Positions 1 through 8,900 of a DNA stretch of 15,535 nucleotides are shown piece after piece. Below the pieces are notes generated by a model. It ran no database searches. It was not told where the DNA came from and saw only the letters and a program-made list of their open reading frames with translations. Positions within the stretch are counted from its first letter, which is position 1. Each line of letters opens with the position of its first letter. The DNA is from Planctomycetaceae bacterium (GTDB lineage Bacteria; Planctomycetota; Planctomycetia; Pirellulales; Pirellulaceae). The translations under genes and the position numbers were made by a program. Location of the stretch: contig PANG01000023.1 in the NCBI GenBank assembly GCA_002708345.1, forward strand, positions 4,463 to 19,997, read 5' to 3'.

Positions 1-24
1 TAATAGGTATTCGTGAGTCGTCCC

Positions 25-48
25 ACCCCGGTTCATTCACCGCGGGGT
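25..48 (-). terminator. Weak hairpin after smpB (possible terminator)
   Basis: A perfect 6-base inverted repeat (ACCCCG at 25-30, CGGGGT at 43-48) with a 12-base loop lies 4 bases past the smpB stop codon. No T-run follows it on the minus strand, so it is at best a weak or factor-dependent terminator. The first 24 bases of the window show nothing else. Confidence 0.2.
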
Positions 49-52
49 TCCA

Positions 53-547
53 CTATCGTTGTCGTCGAATGGCACGCTGGACGTCCCGTTCCATCTGCGC
101 CCTTTTTATTTTTTCACGTTTGTCGTGAAGCTGGCGGCCCTTGCAGAGTCCGAGCTGAACCTTGACCAGTCCCCGGGCGTTGAAATAGATTTTCAACGGC
201 ACCAGGGTAAGTCCTTTTTCATGGGCCTGGTTAGCGAACTTGCGTATCTCGTTCCGGTGCAGCAGCAGCTTCCGAGGACGTCGTGGTTCGTGGTTCCACT
301 GGCTTGCCTGCGTGTATTCGGGGATATCACATCCAACCAGCCAGACCTCGCCCTCACCGACCCGGCCATAGGCTTCCTCCAGTGAGATCTTGCCATCCCG
401 CAGGCTCTTGACCTCGCTCCCGACCAGCTGGATACCGCATTCGAGCGTCTCCAGCACGTTGAACCGATGACGTGCCTTGCGGTTCTGGGAGATCGTGCGC
501 TGGTTTGGCGTCTGCTTGGGATCTTTTTTCTTTTTCTTGCCAGCCAT
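53..547 (-). CDS. smpB: SsrA-binding protein SmpB
   Basis: SmpB is the small basic protein that binds tmRNA and brings it to stalled ribosomes for trans-translation in the cytoplasm. The 164-residue product covers the whole family length. After a lysine-rich N-terminus (KKKKKD) it shows the core signature around residues 18-60: ISQNRKARHRFNVLETLECG, then GSEVKSLRDGKISLEEAY. The centre has IPEYTQASQWNHEPRRPRKLLLH, read as IPEY, the NHEPRRPRKLLLH stretch and a following E at the RNA-binding face. Then comes LVPLKIYFNARGLVKVQLGL. The C-terminal tail (RDVQRAIRRQR) is basic, as expected for the part that enters the decoding centre. The start is the ATG at 547-545; no strong Shine-Dalgarno sequence precedes it. 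It diverges from lipB. No tmRNA gene (ssrA) is visible in the window. Confidence 0.96.
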   Translation of the reverse strand: MAGKKKKKDPKQTPNQRTISQNRKARHRFNVLETLECGIQLVGSEVKSLRDGKISLEEAYGRVGEGEVWLVGCDIPEYTQASQWNHEPRRPRKLLLHRNEIRKFANQAHEKGLTLVPLKIYFNARGLVKVQLGLCKGRQLHDKREKIKRAQMERDVQRAIRRQR

Positions 548-589
548 CCGTTGATCTCACGGCGCCGTGTTCCGCGGTTGAATTCTCCC

Positions 590-618
590 ACTATACCCTA
601 ATCATGGTCCCCTGATGA
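590..618 (-). promoter_or_regulatory. Candidate smpB promoter
   Basis: On the minus strand the hexamer TATAGT (genomic 595-590) matches the sigma-70 -10 consensus at five of six positions and lies 42 bases upstream of the smpB ATG. The hexamer 17 bases further upstream, TCATCA at 618-613, is a poor -35 match. The call rests mainly on the -10 box and its position in the divergent intergenic region. Confidence 0.3.
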
Positions 619-650
619 TCTCACCTAGCCAGTCAGGAAAGGGCTTGCTA

Positions 651-662
651 GAGTGATCACTC
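651..662. promoter_or_regulatory. 12-base perfect palindrome upstream of lipB
   Basis: GAGTGATCACTC is its own reverse complement with no spacer. It ends 21 bases before the likely lipB ATG (684), inside the smpB/lipB divergent region. Position and symmetry fit a dimeric repressor operator, but no regulator family is recognised from the sequence, and it could be chance. Confidence 0.3.
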
Positions 663-683
663 GCTTGCCCCGGATTGCTTTCC

Positions 684-1412
684 ATGGACCTTCATGACGA
701 ACCTGTCCTGACCCGGCCGACCGAGACCACGGTCGCTTTTCACTTGCTGGGCACGCCTGGTTACCGTGCCTGCCGGGAGCTGGAGCGAGAGCTTGCCGAG
801 CAGGCATCCCTACTTGGCAGGGCAACGATCCTGCTCTGTGAACATGCCCCGTTGATCACGGTCGGGCGACAGGGATCCTGGGGGGATATCGGCTTGACGG
901 TCGCTGAGCTGCAGCGCCGGAACCTGGCCGTTCAGTGGGTCAGTCGGGGAGGAGGGTCGGTGCTCCATGGTCCTGGCCAGCTTGCAGTCTACCCGGTGGT
1001 GCCACTTGACTGGTTTGGCTGGAGCGAGGAGGAACTGGAAAGCCGGTTGCTGAAAGGAATTGCCACGGCCCTTGAGCAGATGGGTTTTCCCTGCCAGGCA
1101 TCTGCCGGGCATCACGGTATCTGGGGCCGTAGCGGTCAGCTGGTTGCCAGCGGCGTGGACAGCCTGGAGCGGGCGAGCCGTTTTGGGGCCTACCTGAACG
1201 TTCATCCCAGGATGAAGGATGGCCGTTACCTTGAAACAACTCGGCGGCCCCCACCAGGCGCTCGATCTGGAGCAATGAGTTGCCTGCTGGCTGAACAGCA
1301 GCGTCCTGTTAAAATGTCAACGGTTCGTTCTGTGGTCATCGAGCATCTTGCCCGGCAGCTTGGATCGGACGACTATCACCTTTACACCGGTCATCCACAC
1401 CTTGGAATCTGA
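684..1412 (+). CDS. lipB: LipB-like octanoyltransferase lacking the catalytic dyad
   Basis: LipB moves octanoate from acyl carrier protein to the lipoyl-domain lysine of 2-oxoacid dehydrogenases and GcvH. Family marks in this 242-residue product: LCEHAPLITVGRQG at 51-64, RGGGSVLHGPGQLAVYPV at 88-105 (family RGG-x-T-x-HGPGQ-x-x-YP), the GIW segment at 145-147 and YLNVHPRM at 170-177. The catalytic residues are not conserved. The lysine of the usual K-[IV]-A-A-I-G-V motif is Gln152 (GQLVASGV). The cysteine of the usual PCG motif is Pro191 (RRPPPGA). The histidine of HG-x-A-LN is Phe167. The nearest cysteine is Cys200. The reading frame is intact. lipA overlaps its stop codon (TGATG), so the two are translationally coupled. 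The ATG at 684 is preferred over an in-frame TTG at 675; neither has a clear ribosome binding site. Family membership is clear; octanoyltransferase activity is doubtful. Confidence 0.85.
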   Translation: MDLHDEPVLTRPTETTVAFHLLGTPGYRACRELERELAEQASLLGRATILLCEHAPLITVGRQGSWGDIGLTVAELQRRNLAVQWVSRGGGSVLHGPGQLAVYPVVPLDWFGWSEEELESRLLKGIATALEQMGFPCQASAGHHGIWGRSGQLVASGVDSLERASRFGAYLNVHPRMKDGRYLETTRRPPPGARSGAMSCLLAEQQRPVKMSTVRSVVIEHLARQLGSDDYHLYTGHPHLGI

Positions 1413-2302
1413 TGACGATTGAACTGCCGATTCTTGACGCACCCCGACCCTCCCGGCGGCTGCCGGACTGGCTGCGGCGGGAATTGCCGCGTGGAAATGA
1501 GGATCATTTCACCGCCCGCCTGCTGGAAGAACTTGGCCTGGAAACCGTCTGTGATAATGCTCGCTGTCCGAACCGGATGGAATGTTACTCCCAGCGGACA
1601 GCAACTTTCATGATCCTTGGGAATACCTGCACGCGGCCCTGTGGGTTCTGTAGCGTGGATCGTGGTCATCCCCAGCCACCGGCTGCGGATGAACCCACCC
1701 GCCTGGCCGAGGCGGTTGTTCGACTGGGACTGAAGCATGTGGTTATTACCTCCGTGACACGGGATGACTTGCCCGACGGAGGTGCCGAGCATTTTTACAA
1801 GTGTGTCCAGGCAGTCCGGCAACGAACGGATGCTGCCATCGAGGTGTTGACCCCCGATTTTGTCCATAACCGGCCAGCCCTGGATCGTGTCATCGCGGCA
1901 CGGCCGGAGGTTTTTAATCACAATACAGAAACGGTTCCCCGGCTCTATCGTCACGTGCGTGGGCCCCGTTCCGATTACCGCTGGACGCTCGAGTTGCTCA
2001 GGTATGTCAAGCAACAGGATGCGTCGATCAAGACCAAGAGCGGCTTGATGCTGGGACTGGGAGAAACCTGGCAGGAACTGCTCGATGTGCTTGTTGACCT
2101 GCGGGAGTATGGCTGTGATTTTCTCACGCTGGGGCAGTACCTTCAGCCCGGCCCGGGTTACCTGCCAGTCGAGCGATTTGTTCCCCCGGCTGAATTTGAC
2201 CGGCTTGGAGAGATGGCCAGGCAGCTGGGGTTTTCCCAGGTCGCCAGCGGTCCCTTTGTCCGCAGCAGCTACCATGCTCGTGAGATGGCCGAGGCCTCTT
2301 GA
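1412..2302 (+). CDS. lipA: Lipoyl synthase LipA
   Basis: LipA is a radical SAM enzyme that inserts two sulfur atoms at C6 and C8 of protein-bound octanoate to form lipoate. The 296-residue product has both iron-sulfur motifs. The auxiliary cluster motif CDNARCPNRMEC uses Cys47, Cys52 and Cys58 (C-x4-C-x5-C), and the radical SAM motif CTRPCGFC uses Cys73, Cys77 and Cys80. Further family marks are VITSVTRDDLPDGGA, the IEVLTPDF stretch, FNHNTETVPRLY, the KSGLMLGLGE stretch, and the C-terminal RSSYHA near 284-289, whose serine ligates the auxiliary cluster in characterised LipA. Its ATG overlaps the last base of the lipB stop codon, so translation probably reinitiates after lipB. Length and motifs are complete, so this should be an active enzyme even though its LipB partner is atypical. 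Confidence 0.98.
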   Translation: MTIELPILDAPRPSRRLPDWLRRELPRGNEDHFTARLLEELGLETVCDNARCPNRMECYSQRTATFMILGNTCTRPCGFCSVDRGHPQPPAADEPTRLAEAVVRLGLKHVVITSVTRDDLPDGGAEHFYKCVQAVRQRTDAAIEVLTPDFVHNRPALDRVIAARPEVFNHNTETVPRLYRHVRGPRSDYRWTLELLRYVKQQDASIKTKSGLMLGLGETWQELLDVLVDLREYGCDFLTLGQYLQPGPGYLPVERFVPPAEFDRLGEMARQLGFSQVASGPFVRSSYHAREMAEAS

Positions 2303-2313
2303 TCCTGCTGCCG

Positions 2314-2323
2314 TGACCGGTCA
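2314..2323. other. 10-base palindrome between convergent genes
   Basis: TGACCGGTCA is a perfect palindrome lying between the lipA stop and the end of the CBM9-like gene, whose TGA stop is part of it. The whole convergent gap (2303-2320) is 18 bases. No T-run flanks it, so it is not a normal intrinsic terminator. Confidence 0.25.
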
Positions 2324-2983
2324 GGAGGATTTCAGCTGCATCGTTCCCCAGAGGCTGGGATCTTCCTGGAAAGGGTATTCCGGGCCAAGGCTGAAAGTTT
2401 GCCAGCCAAGTTCCCGGTCGATGACTGCATAACTGAAGCCGAGGCGAGGATGTTCCCCGGGGTCGAAGCCGGTGAGCGCCTCGGACCGGACCAGGGCCGT
2501 CATCAGGTAACCGTCGATCCGTTTCTCGCTGTAGATCTTCAGTCCGCCAAAGGGGACCGGCTGGGGTTCTTCGCGGGCTCGTGCAATCCCCATCGCGGTC
2601 GCAACCGGCTGCACGAAGCCGGCATCTCCACCGCTGGGGAGAAAGGCGAACTGGTGGCAGAAGCGACTTGCCCGGTGAATGGACCTGGTGTCCCGGGTGT
2701 CAATCCAGATGCGCAGACCGTCACTATCCTCGATCCGCTGTTCGCGGCACCAGGGGACCTGTTTCTTGCCGCTGACTCGAAGGGTGAAGACCAGCCCTTC
2801 CTGGTTCCAGGCGGCCCGCAGGTCGGCAAACACCGGTTGGCCGGAGAGGTGACCAAAGCCAGGAAGCTGGTACTTCCTGGCCAGCCCCAGGTGCCCGTCG
2901 TTCCAGAGACTCTTTCGCTGGTGGCAGTCCACGGCGAAGCGGAAGAGCATGGTTGGGTCGATTAGTTGTGTATCGGTATTCAT
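2321..2983 (-). CDS. CBM9/DOMON-like beta-sandwich protein, function unknown
   Basis: The 220-residue product resembles the carbohydrate-binding family 9 (DOMON-like) fold that recurs as short free-standing proteins in planctomycetes. Supporting features are an early strand with WNQEGLVFTLRVSG at about 59-72; the DSDGLRIWIDTRDT segment at about 87-100, which is the D-x-D/E-x-W-ID core of the family; RFCHQFAFLP; and a final half with DGYLMTALVRSEALTGFDPG, then RLGFSYAVIDRE and WGTMQL at the end. No signal peptide or membrane helix is seen, so it appears to be cytoplasmic, which is unusual for a sugar-binding module. It starts 9 bases after the uvrA stop and is probably co-transcribed with uvrA; no clear Shine-Dalgarno sequence precedes its ATG, suggesting coupling. 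The fold assignment is by pattern only; no ligand can be named. Confidence 0.7.
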   Translation of the reverse strand: MNTDTQLIDPTMLFRFAVDCHQRKSLWNDGHLGLARKYQLPGFGHLSGQPVFADLRAAWNQEGLVFTLRVSGKKQVPWCREQRIEDSDGLRIWIDTRDTRSIHRASRFCHQFAFLPSGGDAGFVQPVATAMGIARAREEPQPVPFGGLKIYSEKRIDGYLMTALVRSEALTGFDPGEHPRLGFSYAVIDRELGWQTFSLGPEYPFQEDPSLWGTMQLKSS

Positions 2984-2992
2984 GGAAAACGC

Positions 2993-5900
2993 CTACTTGC
3001 TGGCGAGGGATGTTTCTTGGCGGGTGATTTGGCGACACGCCTCCAGGTGCTGGGCCAGGAAAGTTGCCAGGTCACCACGGTAAAGATCTTCCTGGGAACG
3101 AAAGTGGATTTGCACGACCTCCCTGCTGGGGTTGGTGCTGTCGAGTGTCGGCTGGTACCCCAGTTCGGCGATCCGGCCCATCGTGGTACAGCCGCGGGGG
3201 CCGGAAAGGTAGAGCACCAGCGATTCTGTCTTCTTGGTCTGTAGCGAGACCCAGGGATAACGCCCGTCCTGGTCATAGAGGTGAACCAGCTGCTTGTTGT
3301 TCCAGAGGAAGTTGCCTTCCGGCAGGCTTTCCATCAGCATCTGGTGAAGTTCTTCGAGCAATTCCATGGGCCACTCGATTGTTCGTCCCGGGCTGAAGCC
3401 CTTGCGCATGAAATGCCATTTCTGGCCAAGCTGCTTCCAGGGAGTAAGTTCTTCCAGTGTCTTGCTGGACTGGTTGACGACCTTCTGGAATCCGGCAACT
3501 GCCTCCTCCAGGAAGTGCCAGAACCCGGGTGTGTCGATTTCCTGCCAACTGTGGGCCCTGATTTCCACTTCCTGCCAGGGACCCCGCGCCGAGCGAACCT
3601 TGGTTCGTGGCTGGTTGCCATAGACCGGGAGATGGTCCATCTGGTTCAGGGTGGCCAGTCCGAGTCGTGGGACAAGTTCCTCGCGGCGAAAGGTCCCCCG
3701 GGCAACACGGAACTTCATCTTCAGCAGCCATGTTTCGGCAGTGATGGCATGAAAGAACCAGCCCAGGCTCTTCTTGTTTGCTGCGATTTCTACCACGCTG
3801 CGGGAGCTGAAATCAGTCTCGCTGAATTCTCCCATTTCATGAATACGATCGATCACCGATGCCAGGATGCGGCCATCCCAGTGCACCTCGCCTCCCTTGC
3901 GGTCGACACGATCAGCGGTATGCCACTGGCGGCCATTAATTTCCCAGGGCATGCTGGCCTCCTTGCCAACATCCTTGATATCGAGATCCCCTTCCTGGTG
4001 CTGGGCTTCTTTGAGTGGTGAGTAGTGTGGCCGTTCCTGGTAATGATCCTTCTTGAGGACCGGTTGCAGGGACCGTCCCGTGTGACTGACTCGTTTCCGG
4101 CCCCGGCCCCCCCCTTGCCTGGCGACCTGTTCGGGAGTCCCCGCCGCCACGATCTGGCCTCCTTCCAGGCCCGCTTCCGGTCCCATGTCAATGACCCAGT
4201 CGGCAGTCTTGATCAGGTCAAGGTTGTGCTCGATGACAACCACCGTGTTTCCCAGGTCGACCAGTCGATGCAGGACCTCCAGTAACTTCACCAGGTCCTC
4301 GAAGTGCAGGCCGGTTGTTGGTTCATCCAGCAGGTAAAGGGTCTGTCCGGTATCCGGGCGGGCAAGTTCTGCCGACAGCTTGACTCGCTGGGCCTCGCCG
4401 CCAGAGAGTGTCGGAGCAGGCTGGCCAAGGGTCAGGTACTCGAGGCCGACATCACAGAGCGTCTGCAGGATACGGCGGATCTTGGGAATGTTCTGGAAGA
4501 GCTCGACCGCCTCGCTGCAGGTCATCTGGAGGACATCGCTGATCGAGTGCCCGCGGTAGGTAACCAGCAGGGTTTCCGGGTTATATCGCTTCCCCAGGCA
4601 GGTCTTGCATTCCACCCAGACATCCGGAAGGAAGTGCATCTCCACGCACTTCCGCCCGTTTCCTTCGCAATCGTCGCATCGCCCACCCGGGACATTGAAG
4701 CTGAAGCGGCGAAGTGAGTAACCTCGCAGCTTGGCTTCCGGGAGCTGTGCGAACAAGGACCGGATCAGGTCCATCACGCCGGTGTAGGTGGCCGGGTTGG
4801 AAGAGGGTGAATTCCCCAGCGCGTTCTGGTCAACACGGATTACCTTGTTGATGTGCTCCAGCCCGACAATCCGTTCGTGTGGCCCGGAGACCCTGCCGGC
4901 CCGGTGCAGGCGGCGGGCCAACTCGGCATGCAGTGTCCCATCGATCAGTGAGCTCTTGCCACTCCCACTGGGTCCTGTTACGGCGGTCAGTGTCCCAAGT
5001 GGTATCTTCAGATCGACGTTATCGAGGTTGTGGTGCCGGGCCCCGATCACTTCCAGCCATTGTCCCTGTTCTGGATCGACCGGGCGACGGTTGGATGGCA
5101 CCGGGATGGATTTCTTGCCACTCAGGTATGGGCCGGTGAGAGAATCTGCATTGCGGGCAATCTGGGCAGCTGTTCCGTGGGCAATGATCCGGCCGCCATG
5201 CCGTCCCGAGCCCGGACCGAAATCACACATCTGGTCCGCACCCTCGATGATTGCCCGATCATGCTCGACTACGATCAGCGTATTACCCAGGTCACGTAAT
5301 CGCTCGAGTGCCTTGAGCAGCCGCTGGTTGTCACGAGGATGCAGGCCGATGGTCGGTTCATCCAGCACGTAAAGGACGCCGCAGAGTCCACTTCCCAGCT
5401 GGCTGGCCAGGCGAATCCGCTGCGCTTCCCCGTTGGAAAGGGAGGCTGATGTCCGCTGGAGTGTCAGGTAATGGAGCCCGATCTCGTTAAGAAAACGCAG
5501 TCGATCACGAATCTCCCGGTACAGTTCACCAGCAATCCGTTTCTCCCTCCGGTCAAGTTTCCAGCCTTTCAGGTCTGCCAGGAGCTCGGCAAGTGGAAGC
5601 TGGCAGTAGTGGGCGATTGTCTTGTCGCGAAATTGAACTGCACTTGAATCATCTCGAAGGCGACTGCCGGCACACCTGGAGCATTCGACCTCGTCAACCA
5701 GGTGTTCCAGTCGGGTCCTGAGGGACGGGGAGAGTCGCGAGGCTTCTTCCAGGGCCGGGTAAAGTCCCTTGAACTGGAACTGGAAAGCCGCCACCGAACC
5801 CTCCTTCGTGTTCGTTGCCGGCACCTCGATCCAGCGATCATCACTGCCGTGCAAAAGCGTCCTGCGGTGCTTGGGAGAGAGCCCTGCGTAGGGAACGTCG

Positions 5901-8900
5901 GGTGGGATTCCCAGTGAATGGCAGGTCGCTTCCAGCATCGCCAGGGCGACCGGCTGCTCAAGGTCGGGCCAGAGTGTGAGGACTCCCTGGCGCAACGTCT
6001 GGTCGGGACGATCCAGCAGCGCCGCGGGATTGGCACCGGTCTGAGTTCCCAGGCCCTCGCATGATTTGCACCAGCCAAGGAAGCTATTGAAGGAGAAGTT
6101 GTGTGGGGTCAGGGCTTCAAAGCTGCGGCCACACTCGCCACAGACCCGGTGCAGGCTGTGGATCATCACCTCCCAGTGTTTCTCGTCACGCTCTGGATCT
6201 TCCATTGCCACATGCAGAACGCCCTGCCCCAGCCCAAGAGCAATTTCAACACTCTCGGCGATCCGCGAACGGGCAGACTGGCGAACAATAACCCGGTCCA
6301 CGATCACCTCCACCTGGTGGCGGCTGCGCCGGTCCAGCGAGGGAGGATCATCAAGCGTGAAGACCTCGCCGTCCACGCGGATCCGCTGGTAGCCCTGGGA
6401 GCGGATTTCATCCCAGAGCGCATCGTACTGGCTGCCATCCTCAAGCCGGATCGGAGACATCAGGTAGAGCCGGGTCTGGTCATCGATGGCGAGCAGCTTG
6501 TCGACCACCTGGTCGGAAGTCTGGGTGATCACGGCAGACTCGCAATCGGGACAGAAAGAATCTCCCAGTCGTGCCATCAAGACCCGGAAATAATCATAGA
6601 TCTCGGTGACCGTGCCCACGGTTGAGCGAGGTGTATGGCCGAGGTTCTTCTGTTCAATCGCAATCGAGGGTGAGAGACCCTCGATCTGCTCCACCAGGGG
6701 CTTCTGCATCTGGCTGATAAACTGCCGGGCATAGGAACTCAGGCTCTCGACGTACCGTCTCTGGCCCTCGGCATAGATCGTGTCCATGGCCAGCGATGTC
6801 TTGCCACTTCCGCTGGGGCCGGAAAAGACCGTGATCTTGTCCCGGGCGATCTCGACGTCAATCTCCTTGAGGTTGTGTTGCCGGGCACCCTGGATACGAA
6901 TCCAGCTCTTGTCAGCATCCTTGCCGCTCGTCGGTGTTTTTCTACGACGAGATGTCCTCTTGCCACTGGCGGCCTGTTGCATCGCGATCCCGGTTGCCGA
7001 CCTTGTGCACTTGATCACGGTCTCGGGAGTCCCGGCCACCACGATCTCCCCACCTCGCTCACCCCCCTCGGGCCCCAGGTCAATGATCCAGTCGGCAGTC
7101 TTGATGACTTCCAGGTTGTGCTCCACCACCACCACCGTGTTCCCATTGTCGACAAAACGGTGAAGGACCTGGAGTAACATCTCGATGTCGGCGAAATGCA
7201 GGCCGGTGGTTGGTTCATCCAACAGGTAAAGCGTGCTGCCGGTGCTCTTCTTGACCAGTTCACGGGCCAGCTTGATTCTCTGGGCCTCGCCGCCGGAGAG
7301 AGTTGGCGAGGATTGTCCCAGCTTGAGGTAATCGAGTCCCACATCGTGCAATGTCTGTAGCTTGTGGCGGATGGCAGGGATGTTCTCGAAAAGCTCGAAA
7401 GCCTGCTGGATGTCCATCTCCAGCACATCGGCAATCGACTTTCCCTTGAACTGGACCTGCAGCGTCTCACGGTTAAACCGTTTCCCCTCGCAGATCGGGC
7501 AGGTGACCCAGACATCGGCAAGGAAGTCCATCTCCAGGCGATTGGTGCCATTCCCCTCGCATGCATCACATCGGCCGGCCTTGACGTTAAAACTGAAACG
7601 GCCTGGCTTGTATCCTCGCCGCTTGGCGTCGGGAAGTTGTGAGAAGAGCTTGCGGATATCGTCAAACACCTTGATGTAGGTGGCCGGGTTGGAGCGAGGC
7701 GTTCGACCGATGGGTGACTGGTCAATCGCGATCATCTTGTCCAGGTGTTCAAGTCCCTCGATAGCCTCGTGTTTGCCTGGGGTCCCCTGGCCGTGATTAA
7801 GATCGCGCCGCAAAGCCTCGGCAAGGATGTCGTTTACCAGGGAACTCTTGCCGGAACCGGAGACACCGGTGATACAGGTGAAGCTTCCCAGGGGGATGGC
7901 CATGTTGACCTGCTTGAGGTTGTTATGCTCGGCACCCCGCACCACCAGCTCTTTTCCGTTCAGGTTCCGGCACCGGGAGGGGATGGAGATTGTCCGCTTT
8001 CCGCTGAGGAACTGGCCGGTAATGCTGGCGGGTTCTTCGATGATTGCCTCGACCGGGCCACTGGCAATAATTTTTCCACCCCGCAGCCCGGCTCCCGGGC
8101 CGAAGTCGATCACGTGATCCGCGCTCCGCATTGTCTCCTCGTCATGCTCCACCACCACCACCGTGTTCCCCATGTCGCGGAGGCGGCAGAGCGTGTCGAG
8201 TAGCTGCTCGTTGTCACGGGGATGCAGCCCGATCGATGGTTCATCGAGGATATAAGTGACTCCCACCAATCCCGATCCGATCTGGGCCGCCAGGCGAATT
8301 CGCTGCGACTCACCACCGCTTAAAGTGGGAGCGGTGCGATCCAGTGCCAGGTATTCGAGTCCCACGTTGATCAGGAAACCGAGACGGGTGCGGATTTCCT
8401 TGAGCACTTCCTCTGCCACCAGGTTGCCAGTCTCGTCCAGTACTAGCTGTTCAAAGAATTCTGCCGCCTGGCTGACACTCAGTCGGCAGACGTCGGGCAG
8501 GGAGAGCGAACCGGTCTGCTGGAAACGCTCGTGCCCACTGAGAATCCGCACCGAGCGTGCCTGGGAGTTCAACCGGTCTCCCTCGCACTCGGGGCAGAGA
8601 ATCGTGTTCATGTACTTTTCCAGGCGGCGAAGCTGGATCCTGCTGCGACTGTTACGGTACTTTGACAGCAACTCCGGAATAATACCTTCGAATGTCCCCC
8701 CGTATTTCATTGGCGATTGGCCACCCCGCCATGTGAAGGTGATGTGCTGGTCACCCGTTCCCCAGAGCCAGCACTGCTGTGCTTTCCCGGGAAGATCCTT
8801 CCAGGCGGTCTCCAGCATCATCTCTTCCGGCCAGCTCTCGGTGCGCCCGGTCGTGTCACTTACGCCCTGGTAAATATGCCGCCGCCAGCGCCCCAGTTTT

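Noticed and set aside
1391..2275. A 294-codon minus-strand frame opposite lipA
   Set aside because: lipA is intact and conserved on the other strand; the antisense translation has no domain-like pattern.
3281..4021. A 246-codon plus-strand frame opposite the UvrA C-terminal extension
   Set aside because: The minus-strand reading has an internal repeat with conserved spacing and continues the UvrA frame, so it is the real one.
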